Shown piece by piece: positions 45,009 through 53,690 of a stretch of DNA of 64,000 bases. How positions within the stretch are numbered: position 1 is the first letter of the stretch; each line of letters starts with the position of its first letter. The stretch comes from Halorubrum sp. CBA1229. Lineage in GTDB: Archaea > Halobacteriota > Halobacteria > Halobacteriales > Haloferacaceae. The notes beneath the pieces are model-generated. The model saw nothing but the letters and a program-made list of their open reading frames with translations. It searched no databases and was not told where the DNA came from. Made by a program: the position numbers and the translations under genes. The stretch covers positions 806,001-870,000 of the forward strand of contig NZ_CP054585.1 in the NCBI RefSeq assembly GCF_003721435.2, in the 5' to 3' direction.

Positions 45009-45794
45009 ATGACCGACCCATCCCTTCGAGTGCTCTGCGTCGACGACGAGCCGGGGCTCGCCGCGCTCGTCGCGGCGTACCTCGAACGCGACGACGGGAT
45101 CGACTGCGAGGCCGTCGCCGAGACGGACCCCGAGACCGCGTTGGACCGCATCGAACGCGAGGCGTTCGACTGCGTCGTGAGCGACTACGACATGCCCGGT
45201 CGCACCGGGGTCGAGCTCCTCTCGGCCGCGCGGGAGACCGAGCCCGACCTCCCCTTCCTCCTCTTTTCCGCGACCGATCCGAACGCCATCGCGGCCGAGA
45301 TGGTCCGCGCCGGCGTCAGCGACTACGTCAACAAGCGCGGGGGCGCCGACGGATACACCGCGCTCCTGCGTCGGGTCGAGCACGCCGTCGACGGCGAGGG
45401 CGGAAGCTTCGGGACGGGCCAAGTGCAGGCTGGAACCGACGGCGTCGATCCCGCGACCGACGTTGCGCTCGACGGGGTCTGTACGGTCGCCCCCGACGGC
45501 ACCTTCGAGTTCGTCGGCGAGGAGTACGGGGAGCTGTACGGCTACGACCCGGACGAGCTCGTCGGCGAGCCCTGGCAGCGCCTCCACCCGGACGCGGAGA
45601 TCGAACACATCCGGAGCCACGTCATCCCCGCGGTGATGGAGGGCGAACGGTGGACGGGGACGAGCGAGGGGCTCCGCGCGGACGGGACGACGTTCGCGGA
45701 GTCGAAGCTGGTGAGCACCACCGCGGACGACCGGCTCGTCATCGCGGTGTCGCCGTTCGACGAGGTCGCCGGCGAAACCCCCGCGAGCGACTGA
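45009..45794 (+). CDS. response regulator with C-terminal PAS domain
   Basis: 261 residues. The receiver has DDE at the N-terminus (VLCVDDEPGLAALVAAYL), the phospho-acceptor Asp59 in VVSDYDMPGRTG, and the KRGG signal residues (VNKRGGADGY). The C-terminal ~120 residues are a PAS domain (CTVAPDGTFEFVGEEYGELYGYDPDELVG). There is no DNA-binding or histidine-kinase module, so it probably works by protein-protein contact. It is typical of haloarchaeal receiver-PAS fragments. Confidence 0.92.
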   Translation: MTDPSLRVLCVDDEPGLAALVAAYLERDDGIDCEAVAETDPETALDRIEREAFDCVVSDYDMPGRTGVELLSAARETEPDLPFLLFSATDPNAIAAEMVRAGVSDYVNKRGGADGYTALLRRVEHAVDGEGGSFGTGQVQAGTDGVDPATDVALDGVCTVAPDGTFEFVGEEYGELYGYDPDELVGEPWQRLHPDAEIEHIRSHVIPAVMEGERWTGTSEGLRADGTTFAESKLVSTTADDRLVIAVSPFDEVAGETPASD

Positions 45795-45804
45795 CGACCG
45801 CGCC

Positions 45805-46323
45805 TCACGCGTCCCGCCGCACGTACAGCGTCTTCTCGCAGGCCGCGTGGACGGTCCCCGCCTCGTCGACGAGCGAGACGAGGTACCGCCGATCGGTCGA
45901 CTCGCCGGGACCGAGCGCGTCGCGGATCGCGTCGGTCTCCGCGGGCGGCAGCTCGAACTCGGCGTACAACGTGTCGCGCCCGGGCTCGATGAACTCGAGC
46001 GCGGCCGACTTGTCCCAGACGGTGAAGCCGTCGCCGAGGACCCGCCGGAGCATCGTCATGTACACCGGGTCGATCGCGGCGTAGAGGCTCCCGCCGAAGA
46101 TCGTGCCGACCGCGTTGCGGGTGCGCCAGGTGAACGGCACCCTGATCCGCACGAACCGCCAGTCGGCGCCGATGTGGTCGACGCGGGCGCCGGTCCCGCG
46201 ATAGGAGGGCAGGAGGTTGAAGCCGTGGCGCCACAGCCGGGTCCGGAGGCTCTCCGCCGGCGGGTCTTCGCGGAGGGGGCGGGGATCGGGGTCGCGGTCG
46301 ACGCCGGTCGGCGAGTCGGTCAC
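45805..46323 (-). CDS. DUF4442 hotdog-fold (thioesterase-like) protein
   Basis: 172 residues from the GTG at 46323 (VTDSPTGVDRDPDPRPLR); an ATG nine codons upstream is possible. Core: RTRLWRHGFNLLPSYRGTGARVDHIGADWRFVRIRVPFTWRTRNAVGTIFGGSLYAAIDPVY then LEFIEPGRDTLYAEFELP, the hotdog-fold arrangement of DUF4442. It probably hydrolyses an acyl-CoA, but neither the catalytic residue nor the substrate is clear. Ends 11 nt after the response-regulator stop (convergent). Confidence 0.85.
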   Translation of the reverse strand: MTDSPTGVDRDPDPRPLREDPPAESLRTRLWRHGFNLLPSYRGTGARVDHIGADWRFVRIRVPFTWRTRNAVGTIFGGSLYAAIDPVYMTMLRRVLGDGFTVWDKSAALEFIEPGRDTLYAEFELPPAETDAIRDALGPGESTDRRYLVSLVDEAGTVHAACEKTLYVRRDA

Positions 46324-46406
46324 GACTCGGAGGCACCGCGCCGACGACAAACCCGTGTCGGAACCGGCGACAACGCGCCCGGGGTTGTCGACATCGACGT
46401 CGGACG

Positions 46407-46416
46407 TTTATTTAAA
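46407..46416 (+). promoter_or_regulatory. TATA box in front of repeat copy C
   Basis: TTTATTTAAA, with its centre about 25 nt before the 5' end of the copy C H1 hairpin (about 46431-46437). Confidence 0.5.
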
Positions 46417-46427
46417 CCGACCGCGGT

Positions 46428-46876
46428 GGTGCGCACCTGCGAGCGCCCACCGGGCGCGAGCAGCCTGCGCGAGGGAGTCGGTCGTCCGGAGCAGCGCGGA
46501 GGACGACCGACGAGGCTGGGGAGGTATGAGGTGCGGTCCCGCGAGCAACGCGAGCGGGAGCACGGAAGTCGCAGCCCGCGCAGCGAACGCAGTGAGCGAG
46601 CAGGAACGTCTTCCGGCGGTGGCTGTCCGGGGCGGGACTCGAAGGGGCAGTCGCGAGGACTGCGCAGGCGACGCAAGCACTGGAGGGAGCGAGCGGCGCG
46701 AGCGACCGAAGCGCGCAGCGAGCGTGCGCAGTCCTCGCGACTGGGGCTTCGGAGGCGTTCGCCGTCGATCCAGTATCACTCATTTATAAGCAAGCGACTG
46801 GGGCTTCGGAGGCGTTCGCCGTCGATCCAGTATCACTCATTTATAAGTAAGCGACTGGGGCTTCTGAAGCGCTTCC
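46428..46876 (+). repeat. dispersed structured element, copy C
   Basis: H1 (46443-46448 with 46452-46457, plus outer pairs GCGCA/TGCGC), H2 (46477-46487 with 46501-46511, 11 bp perfect, different sequence from copy A), invariant block interrupted by an ~85-nt insertion with its own hairpin (CCCGC/GCGGG near 46540 and CGGAAG/CTTCCG), then H3 (46648-46666 with 46725-46743, 19 bp perfect). H3 differs from copy A at two base pairs and both partners change together. Two tail units of exactly 57 bp (46738-46794, 46795-46851) differ by one base, each ending TTTATAAG; a third is cut short. Confidence 0.85.
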
Positions 46877-46963
46877 GTCGGTCTCGCTTCCATCCGATCC
46901 CGCCCCCGCTCTCACGTAGGCGGCCCGAAACGGGTATCAGCGCGCGTCCGCAACCCGACACCG

Positions 46964-47944
46964 ATGGAGTGCGACAAGTGCGGGGCCGACGCCGTCCACC
47001 ACGCCGCCTACTCCGGGGCGCATCTCTGCGGCCACCACCTCCGCCGGTCGGTCGAGAAGCGCGTGAAGCGCCGGATCCGCGAGGACTCCCTCCTCGATCC
47101 GGAGGCGACGCCCGAGGATCCCGACCGCTGGGTGATCGGCCTCTCGGGCGGGAAGGACAGCGTCGCGCTGACCCGGATCTTAGACGACGTGTTCGGCGAG
47201 GACCCCCGCGTCGAGATGCTCGCCTTGACGATCCACGAGGGGATCGAGGGGTACCGCGACGAGAGCATCGACGCCACGATCGAGCTGGCCGAGGAGCTCT
47301 CGCTGCGCCACGAGGTCGTCTCCTACAAGGAGGAGTTCGACGTGCGGATGGACGACGTCGTCGAGGACGACCCCGAGAACATGGCCGCCTGCGCGTACTG
47401 CGGCGTGTTCCGCCGCGACCTGCTCGAGGAGTACGCCGCCGAGTTCGACGCCGACAAGCTGCTCACCGGCCACAACCTCGACGACGAGGCCCAGACGGCG
47501 ATGATGAACTTCCTCGAGGGCGACGTCCGCCAGGTGGCGAAGCATTTCGACGCCTCGCTCGGTCCCTTCGACGAGCGCGAGGAGACCGACGCGTTCGTCC
47601 CGCGCGCCAAGCCCCTCCGCGACGTGCCCGAGAAGGAGATCGCCCTCTACTGTCACGTCCGCGACCTCCCGACACATATGGCCGAGTGTCCCCACTCCTC
47701 GGAGGCGTACCGCGGCGAGATCCAGTCGACGATCCACGAGCTAGAGGAGAACCACCCCGGCGCCCGCCACTCGATCATGGCCGGCTACGAGGAGCTCTCC
47801 GCGCTCGCCGCCGAGGCGTACCGCGAGGGGGGCGACGCCGCCGACGACTCGCCCGACCTCGGCGAGTGCGAGCGCTGCGGCTCGAAGACGAGCCGCGACG
47901 TCTGCCGGAAGTGCCGGCTGCTCGACTCGATCGAGGCGGCCTGA
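46964..47944 (+). CDS. NcsA/TtuA-type tRNA 2-thiolation enzyme
   Basis: 326 residues, TIGR00269-like. N- and C-terminal zinc ribbons MECDKCGADAVHHAAYSGAHLC and CERCGSKTSRDVCRKC flank an N-type ATP pyrophosphatase with the PP-loop VIGLSGGKDSVALTRIL and the cluster-binding CAYCGVFRRDLLE. It thiolates U34 (or U54) of tRNA using ubiquitin-like sulfur carriers (SAMP). Monocistronic, just downstream of repeat copy C. The extra Cys count suits a [3Fe-4S] or [4Fe-4S] cofactor. Confidence 0.93.
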   Translation: MECDKCGADAVHHAAYSGAHLCGHHLRRSVEKRVKRRIREDSLLDPEATPEDPDRWVIGLSGGKDSVALTRILDDVFGEDPRVEMLALTIHEGIEGYRDESIDATIELAEELSLRHEVVSYKEEFDVRMDDVVEDDPENMAACAYCGVFRRDLLEEYAAEFDADKLLTGHNLDDEAQTAMMNFLEGDVRQVAKHFDASLGPFDEREETDAFVPRAKPLRDVPEKEIALYCHVRDLPTHMAECPHSSEAYRGEIQSTIHELEENHPGARHSIMAGYEELSALAAEAYREGGDAADDSPDLGECERCGSKTSRDVCRKCRLLDSIEAA

Positions 47945-49081
47945 TCAGGCCGAAGAGGCGCGCTCCCGCTCCGGATCGACCCGGCCGAGCAGGTCGAGCT
48001 GGTGGGTGAGGTAGACGAGCTCGCCGGCGTCGACCTGTCGCCGCCGGCTATCGAGCCAGTCGTCGAGCGCCGCGGTCGGGTCGACGTCCGAGTTCTCCGG
48101 ATTTCCACCGTCGTCCTCCGAATTCATCCCGCCGTCCTCCGGCGACTCCCCGACGCTCCCGTCGATCACCTCGCCGACCGCCGCCTCCACGGTGCCGAGG
48201 ATGTGCCGGAGGAAGAACGCCTCGTCGTCGGGATAGCGGGAGTCGGGAGCGGACCGCCGGTCCCGCCCCTCGACCGGCCGGACCACCCAGTCCGAGCCGG
48301 CGACGCCGAGGAGCGACGCCCTCTCGATCTCGCGGAGCCGCTCGACGGCGTCGCCGCCGGCGCGGCTGCTCCCCCCGGGCTTGGCGTCCATGTGCGCGTG
48401 GTAGCGGCGCTCGATCGCCCGGTCGGCCGGGTGCGACGGGCGGAAGCGCGTCCCGCCGTCGAACGTGATCGGGAAGTAGTACGTTCCGCCGGGCGCGAGC
48501 GCGTCGAGGAGGCTCCCGAGCCCGTCGAGGTCGAGCACGTCGAGCAGCGCCATCCCGATCAGGGCGTCCCACTCGCTCGCGCGCTCCGCCGCGTACGCGA
48601 CCGCGTCGGCGGCGACCGGCTCGACCCGAACCGTGCGCGCGTCGGTCTCGACGACGAGCGCGTCGCCGTCGGCGCTCCCGTCAGCGTCGGAGACGACGAT
48701 CGACCCCTCGCGGTCGGCCGCCCACGCTCGCAGAAACGGCTCGAGCCCGGCGAGCGTCCCGGCGTCGCGGTCGACGGCGACGTACCGCGTCTCGCCCGGC
48801 GGAAGCACGTCCCAGTCGATCAACCGGGCGATCATCGTCCCGATCCCGGCCCCGACCTCGAGGACGCGGAGCGGTTCCTCGCTCGCCGCGGCGCCGTCGG
48901 CGAGTCGCTCGCGGAAGATCCCGAGGAGCCGCCGGTCGAGCGCCCGGTCGTCGACGGCCCGCTTCGCCCGGAGGTAGCGCCGGAAAGCGAGGGTATCGTC
49001 GGCGAGAGCGTCGTCGCCGAGGGCGCCGTCGCCGGGAGCACCGTCGCCATCGACCCGGGACCGGTCCCCGTCCCCCGTCAC
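47945..49081 (-). CDS. class I SAM-dependent methyltransferase
   Basis: 378 residues from the GTG at 49081, overlapping the glycosyltransferase gene by 4 nt. SAM site: RVLEVGAGIGTMIARLIDW (motif I) and RYVAVDRD (motif II), then DALIGMALLDVLDLD (motif III). A ~100-residue insert (RFRPSHPADRAIERRYHAHMD) and an acidic C-terminal region follow. Third gene of a minus-strand PTPS-GT4-MT operon; likely decorates the product of the adjacent glycosyltransferase. Confidence 0.87.
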   Translation of the reverse strand: MTGDGDRSRVDGDGAPGDGALGDDALADDTLAFRRYLRAKRAVDDRALDRRLLGIFRERLADGAAASEEPLRVLEVGAGIGTMIARLIDWDVLPPGETRYVAVDRDAGTLAGLEPFLRAWAADREGSIVVSDADGSADGDALVVETDARTVRVEPVAADAVAYAAERASEWDALIGMALLDVLDLDGLGSLLDALAPGGTYYFPITFDGGTRFRPSHPADRAIERRYHAHMDAKPGGSSRAGGDAVERLREIERASLLGVAGSDWVVRPVEGRDRRSAPDSRYPDDEAFFLRHILGTVEAAVGEVIDGSVGESPEDGGMNSEDDGGNPENSDVDPTAALDDWLDSRRRQVDAGELVYLTHQLDLLGRVDPERERASSA

Positions 49082-50160
49082 GTCGCCACCTCCGGCTCGA
49101 CCGCGTCGGACGCGCCCGCCACGTCGGCGAGAAGCCGGCGGACGCGGGCCGTGGATTCGTCCCAGCTCGGGTGGCGCTCGTACCGTCGTCTGGCGGCGCG
49201 ACCCATCTCGGCGAGCCGGTCGGGATCGGCCGCGAACCCCTCGAGCGCGCGGGCGACGGCGTCGGGGTCGTCCGGGTCGACGAGGACGCCCGTCTCGCCG
49301 TCCGCGACCGTCTCCGCCGCGCCGCCAGCCCGGGAGGCGACGGCCGGCAGGCCGAAGCTCATCCCCTCCAAGTAGACGATTCCGAACCCCTCGTACCGCG
49401 AGGGGACCGCGAGGACGTGGCTCTCGCGGAGCGTGTCGCCCAGGTCGGCGTCCGACAGCCGACCGGCGAAGCGCACGCGGTCGCCGAGCCCCCGCTCTCG
49501 GACCAGTCGCCGAACATCCGCGACGTGGCCCTCGTCGACCGCTCGGCCGACCACGGTGAGCTCGACGGCGGCCTCGGCGCGGGCCACCCCCTCGACGAGC
49601 GTGTCCAGCCCCTTTCGCGGGGCGATGTTCCCGACGAACGCGACCCGGAGGGGGCGCTCGTCCGCCCGTTCCCCGATTGCGGCGTCGTCGATGGCAGGGT
49701 CGAACCGGTCGCCGGCGGGCGGGGCGACGACGGTGGCGTCGGGGTCGACGCCGAGGGCGGTGACGGCGTCGCGGGTCGCCGCGCTGTTGCAGACGACGCC
49801 GTCGACGGTGGCGAGGTACCGGCGCTCGACGGCGCGGTACAGCGGCGAGAGGCGGCGCGGCTCGCTCGCGCGCAGGTGGTGGACGACGCTCACGATCGGG
49901 TACGGCAGGTCGCGGTTGGCGAGGACCAGCGAGGGGTGCGCGAGCTCGTCTTGGAGCATCACGTCGACGTCGACGCGGAGGCGGTCCCTGATGGTCGGGC
50001 TGGCGTTGTCGAGGAGCCCGTGCGGGTACGCCCGCCACGGGAGCTCGACGACCTCGACGCTGTCGCCGGCCCGACGGAGCCCCTCGACGAGCTTCCGGTC
50101 GTAGCGGAACCCCCCCGACCGCTCGTCGAGGCTCCCGTACAGCGCGAGGCCGACCCTCAT
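49078..50160 (-). CDS. GT4-family glycosyltransferase
   Basis: 360 residues from the ATG at 50160 (MRVGLALYGSLDERSGGFRYDRK). GT-B fold: VCNSAATRDAVTALGV, RVAFVGNIAPRKGLDTLVEG (nucleotide-sugar domain start), RFAGRLSDADLGDTLRESHVLAVPSRYEGFGIVYLEGMSFGLPAVASRAGG with E-x7-E type motif. It transfers a sugar from an NDP-donor onto an unknown acceptor. Start overlaps the PTPS gene by 4 nt (ATGA) and its end overlaps the methyltransferase. Confidence 0.93.
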   Translation of the reverse strand: MRVGLALYGSLDERSGGFRYDRKLVEGLRRAGDSVEVVELPWRAYPHGLLDNASPTIRDRLRVDVDVMLQDELAHPSLVLANRDLPYPIVSVVHHLRASEPRRLSPLYRAVERRYLATVDGVVCNSAATRDAVTALGVDPDATVVAPPAGDRFDPAIDDAAIGERADERPLRVAFVGNIAPRKGLDTLVEGVARAEAAVELTVVGRAVDEGHVADVRRLVRERGLGDRVRFAGRLSDADLGDTLRESHVLAVPSRYEGFGIVYLEGMSFGLPAVASRAGGAAETVADGETGVLVDPDDPDAVARALEGFAADPDRLAEMGRAARRRYERHPSWDESTARVRRLLADVAGASDAVEPEVAT

Positions 50161-50534
50161 ACCGGCGCGTCGTACGTCGCGGCGGCCGCGTCGTCCTCCC
50201 AGACCGTCACGGCCAGCTCGGTCACGGTGTCGTCGGTCACCGCGTCGGTCACGCGCTCGAAGACCACCCGGGCGAAGCGCTCGACGCTCGGGTTGCGCCC
50301 CTCGAACTCGGGGAGGTCGTTGAGCAGCTCGTCGCGGTAGCGGTCGGCGAGGTCGGCGAGCGCCCCCTCGGCGTCGTCGATGTCGACGAGGTAGTCGTAC
50401 TGGTTCAGCTCCGGGCCGCGGAAGGTCAGCTCCACCTCGAAGTGGTGGGAGTGCGGCACGCCCTCCGGCCCGGGGTCGGGGACCGTGAGGTAGTGCTGGG
50501 CCACGAAGTCCGTCAGCACCGTCGTCGCGTACAT
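50157..50534 (-). CDS. 6-pyruvoyl-tetrahydropterin synthase family protein
   Basis: 125 residues. Zinc-binding His residues appear as DFVAQHYLTV and HSHHFEVELTF, and the downstream NPSVERFARVVFERV and LAVTVWEDDAAAATY match the PTPS/QueD fold. Substrate could be a pterin or the deazapurine precursor; the queD operon context (queC/queE) is absent, so an unrelated pterin or sugar-like chemistry is more likely. First gene of the three-gene minus-strand operon. A GATTTAGG at 50559-50566 lies 25-30 nt before its ATG. Confidence 0.88.
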   Translation of the reverse strand: MYATTVLTDFVAQHYLTVPDPGPEGVPHSHHFEVELTFRGPELNQYDYLVDIDDAEGALADLADRYRDELLNDLPEFEGRNPSVERFARVVFERVTDAVTDDTVTELAVTVWEDDAAAATYDAPV

Positions 50535-50594
50535 GTAACCGATCCACGGGCGCGACCCACCTAAATCCGGAGGGCGGCGGAAGGGCGCTCGGCA

Positions 50595-50645
50595 CGCCGA
50601 GGTTTTATAAGTAGAGGCGAGCGGAGGCGACGACCGTTTATAAAT
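50595..50645. repeat. possible degenerate repeat tail (two TTTATAA motifs)
   Basis: TTTTATAAG and TTTATAAAT, about 34 bp apart, flank a GCGAGCGGAGGCGACGACCG stretch that resembles parts of the 57-bp tail units of the dispersed element. The spacing is not 57, so the match is weak. It lies upstream of the PTPS start and at the stop of the sulfatase-like gene. Confidence 0.25.
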
Positions 50646-51513
50646 ATCCGAGCGCGCGCAGCCGGTCCCGGTCCGTCTCGCCCTCGCCGCCGTGGACCCG
50701 CGACACGGGTAGCGGTTCGGGGGGTTCGAGCGTCGGGTCGCGCGTCCCGCGGTCGACGCCCGTCGCCTCCGCCCACGGGACCGCGAGCAGCGCGGGAACG
50801 GGCGTGTGCATCGGGTGCCCGTACAGCCCCCACTCGCCGAAGCAGTTGCCGTGGTCGGCCGTGATCGCGACCCGGCCGTCGACGTTGTCGACGAGCGTCG
50901 CGACCTCGCCGAGGACGTGCCGGAGGTTCGCCTCGTAGGCGTCCCAGACGCGCTCGGCCGAGACCTCGCCGCGCCGGAGCATGACCCACGGGTTCCCCTC
51001 GTTGCTGTGGCTCCCGGTCCGGGCCAGCCCGTCGTCGCCGTCGAGGGGGTCCGGGACGAACGGGTGGTGCGGCTGCATGTAGTGGACGACGAGCCGGTCG
51101 GGGTCGCGCTCGCGGGCGAGGGCCACGGCCCGGTCGGTGACCGCCGCCGCCGGCACGGTGCCGGTGTCGTCGTCCCACGCGTACTTCCACACCTCGTCGA
51201 GCGCGGCGAACGCGTCGGCGTCGAGGTAGCGGTCGGTCCACGTGTTGCCCGTGACCATCGCCGTCCGCGCCGTCTCCGGGCGATCCCCGAAAGTGTTCTC
51301 CAGCCACTCCGAGGACGAGCTGCCGACCGACCGGACCGTCTCGACCTCGCCGAGGAAGCCGAAGTCGGGCGCGACCGAGCGGAACAGGTCGGCCCGACAG
51401 GCGTCGAGGACGACGAGCACGTCCCACTCGCGGTCGAAGGCGTTCGTCCCGTAGTCGAGCCGCCGGCCGACCGCCTGCAGCCCGCGCAGGTAGGCGGTCC
51501 CGAGGCGGCTCAT
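50638..51513 (-). CDS. alkaline-phosphatase-superfamily (sulfatase/phosphoesterase-like) protein
   Basis: 291 residues from the ATG at 51513 (GTG at 51528 gives five more). Metal and nucleophile-type motifs: VLVVLDACRADLFRSVAPDF (N-terminal metal Asp), SVGSSSSEWLENTFGD, and late VAITADHGNCFGEWGLYGHPMHTPVP (His and Asp ligands). The catalytic residue in DACRAD is Cys, as in true sulfatases. It likely cleaves a sulfate or phosphate ester. It ends in a TTA-TAA that is part of TTTATAAA. Confidence 0.85.
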   Translation of the reverse strand: MSRLGTAYLRGLQAVGRRLDYGTNAFDREWDVLVVLDACRADLFRSVAPDFGFLGEVETVRSVGSSSSEWLENTFGDRPETARTAMVTGNTWTDRYLDADAFAALDEVWKYAWDDDTGTVPAAAVTDRAVALARERDPDRLVVHYMQPHHPFVPDPLDGDDGLARTGSHSNEGNPWVMLRRGEVSAERVWDAYEANLRHVLGEVATLVDNVDGRVAITADHGNCFGEWGLYGHPMHTPVPALLAVPWAEATGVDRGTRDPTLEPPEPLPVSRVHGGEGETDRDRLRALGYL

Positions 51514-51635
51514 GCCCGGCTCTCTCACGACCGTGCGTTGGCGCGAGGCGACAAAACCGCTCCGGCGGGAGAGAACGCGAACCCCTCGACGGCCACCGCC
51601 GGGACACCTATACGTCTCGCCCCCACGGTACGACC

Positions 51636-53609
51636 GTGAACTGTCTGTTCGTCGGGGCGGGGTCGATCGCGCCGGAGTACGCCGCCGGGCTGTCCGGGAG
51701 TTCGCTGTCGCTCGCCGGCGTCGTCGACCTCGACGAGGAGCGCGCCGCGTCGCTCGCCGCGGACCACAGCTGCCCGTCGTTCACCGACCTGGAGACGGCG
51801 CTGGAGCGCGTCGACGCGCCGCTCGTCGTGAACCTGACGAGCCACGCCGCCCACGCGCCGGTGACACGGACCGCGCTCGAGGCCGACCGCCACGTCTACT
51901 CGCAGAAGCCGCTCGCGCTCGACGCCGCCGAGGCCGGAGACCTCGTCGCGCTCGCCCGCGACCGCGGCCTCGCGCTCGGCTGTGCGCCCGGGACGCCGCG
52001 GGCGCCCTCCCAGCGCCGCGCGGGCCGGCTCCTCGCCGACGGCCGGCTCGGCCCGGTGGGGCTGGGGTACGCGCACGCCCACGTCGGCCGCGTGACCGAC
52101 TGGCACGACCGCCCGGACTCGTTCCTCGAGATCGGCCCGCTGTACGACGGGGCGGTGTACCCGCTCGCGCTGCTGGTGTCGTGGTTCGGGCCCGTCGACC
52201 GCGTCCGGGTCGCCGACGCCCTCGACGTTTGGCCCGAGCGGGAGGAGCGCCGGCCGTCGACGCCGAGCCACGTCGAGGCGACGCTGGCGTTCGCGGCGGG
52301 CCCGACCGTCAGGCTGACCGCCAGCTTCTACGCGCCCCACCGGAGCCGGGAGTTCTACGGACTGGAGCTCCACGGCGACGACGGCTCGCTGTACCTGAAG
52401 GGGACCGGCGCGATGGACGACGACCGCGACGCCGTCCGGTTCGGGCGCGTCGGCCGGGAGTACGTGAGCGCGCCCCCGGCCTCGCCCGAGGGCCCCTACG
52501 AGTACGTCGACGCGGTCGAGCGCCTCGCCGCGTCGGTCGAGGCGGGCTCGCCGTCCCGGGCCGGCGGCCGGCGAGGCGCCCACGTCGTCGCCGTCTGCAA
52601 CGCGATCGAGGCGGCCGCCGAGGGGGGCGGCCCCGTCGCCGTCGACGACCACGGAGCGACCGCCGACCCGCCGGCGGCGCCGGTCGTCAGGCCGGAGGCG
52701 ACCACACCCGACGGATCGGGCGCCGCCGCGATCCGCCTCCCCGCGGTCGGCTTCGGCTGCTCGCGCTACCGCGACGGGGAGTACGTCGAGCGCGCCGACT
52801 CGATCGCGACCGCGCTCGACGCCGGCTACCGCCTCCTCGACTCCGCCGAGCTGTACGGCAACGAGCACCGGATCGGGGAGCTGCTCGCCGCGCCGGGCGC
52901 GCCGGACCGCGAGCGCGTGTTCCTCCTCGGGAAGGCGTGGCGCACCAACCACCGCCGCGAGAACCTGCTCGCCGCCTGCGCGGGCAGCCGCGAGGAGCTG
53001 GGGATCGACGCGTTCGACTGCTACGCGCTCCACTGGCCCTCGGCGCTCGAACACCGCGGGGAGCTGACCCGGCTCGCCGAGAAGCCGGTCGAGCGGCAGG
53101 AGGCGCTCACCTTCCCCGAGGGCGCGGACGGCGAGCCCGCGACCGCCGACGTGTCGCTCGCGACGGCGTGGGAGAACCTGGAGGCGGTCCACGACAGGGG
53201 GTGGGCCCGGACGCTCGGGATCTGTAACGTCTCGCGGGCGCAACTGGAGGCGGTGCTGGAGGCTGGCGAGGTCGACCCGGCCCTGGTGCAGGTGGAGCGA
53301 CACCCGTACCACCCCCGGAACGGGCTCGTCGAGTTCTGTCACGAGCGCGGGATCCGAGTCGTCGCGCACTCGCCGCTGTCGGCGCCCGGGCTCCTCGACG
53401 AGCCCGTCCTCGGCGAGATCGCCGCCGACCGCGGGCTCTCGCCGGCCGAGGTCGTCGTCGCGTGGAACGCCTCCCGGGGGGTCGTCCCCATCCCGTCCAG
53501 CACGAGCGAGCCGCACGTCGTCGCGAACCTGGCCGCCGGGAGCGTGCGACTGACCGCCGACGAGATCGCCCGGATCGACGCCCTGCGCGACCCCGACTTC
53601 GAGCGGTAA
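51636..53609 (+). CDS. fusion of Gfo/Idh/MocA oxidoreductase and aldo/keto reductase
   Basis: 657 residues, GTG start. Residues ~1-340 are a Gfo/Idh/MocA dehydrogenase (LFVGAGSIAPEYAAGL dinucleotide loop; HVYSQKPLALDAAEAGDL with the EKP-like Lys). Residues ~365-657 are a complete aldo/keto reductase: GYRLLDSAELYGNEHRIG (Asp, Tyr), VFLLGKAWRTNH (Lys), YALHWPS (His), HPYHPRNGLVEFCHERGIRVVAHSPLS and IPSSTSEPHV. The frame is continuous through a ~25-residue Ala/Pro/Thr linker. Two successive redox steps on one sugar-like substrate are implied (inference). Confidence 0.92.
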   Translation: MNCLFVGAGSIAPEYAAGLSGSSLSLAGVVDLDEERAASLAADHSCPSFTDLETALERVDAPLVVNLTSHAAHAPVTRTALEADRHVYSQKPLALDAAEAGDLVALARDRGLALGCAPGTPRAPSQRRAGRLLADGRLGPVGLGYAHAHVGRVTDWHDRPDSFLEIGPLYDGAVYPLALLVSWFGPVDRVRVADALDVWPEREERRPSTPSHVEATLAFAAGPTVRLTASFYAPHRSREFYGLELHGDDGSLYLKGTGAMDDDRDAVRFGRVGREYVSAPPASPEGPYEYVDAVERLAASVEAGSPSRAGGRRGAHVVAVCNAIEAAAEGGGPVAVDDHGATADPPAAPVVRPEATTPDGSGAAAIRLPAVGFGCSRYRDGEYVERADSIATALDAGYRLLDSAELYGNEHRIGELLAAPGAPDRERVFLLGKAWRTNHRRENLLAACAGSREELGIDAFDCYALHWPSALEHRGELTRLAEKPVERQEALTFPEGADGEPATADVSLATAWENLEAVHDRGWARTLGICNVSRAQLEAVLEAGEVDPALVQVERHPYHPRNGLVEFCHERGIRVVAHSPLSAPGLLDEPVLGEIAADRGLSPAEVVVAWNASRGVVPIPSSTSEPHVVANLAAGSVRLTADEIARIDALRDPDFER

Positions 53610-53690
53610 GGCGACCTAACCGGACCCTAACTGACCCGACCCCGCCGGTTCGGGCGGTATTCCTATGTGACAGAAGTCCGTGTGTGTGAT

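Noticed and set aside
46738-46851. Two tandem 57-bp units as a CRISPR array
   Set aside because: No unique spacers alternate with the repeat, the repeat has no CRISPR-like palindrome and no cas1/cas2 is nearby; they are the tail of the dispersed element.
47945-50038. Single 697-codon frame covering methyltransferase and part of the glycosyltransferase
   Set aside because: It is the methyltransferase frame extended upstream through the glycosyltransferase gene in another frame; the real junction is a 4-nt overlap at 49078-49081.
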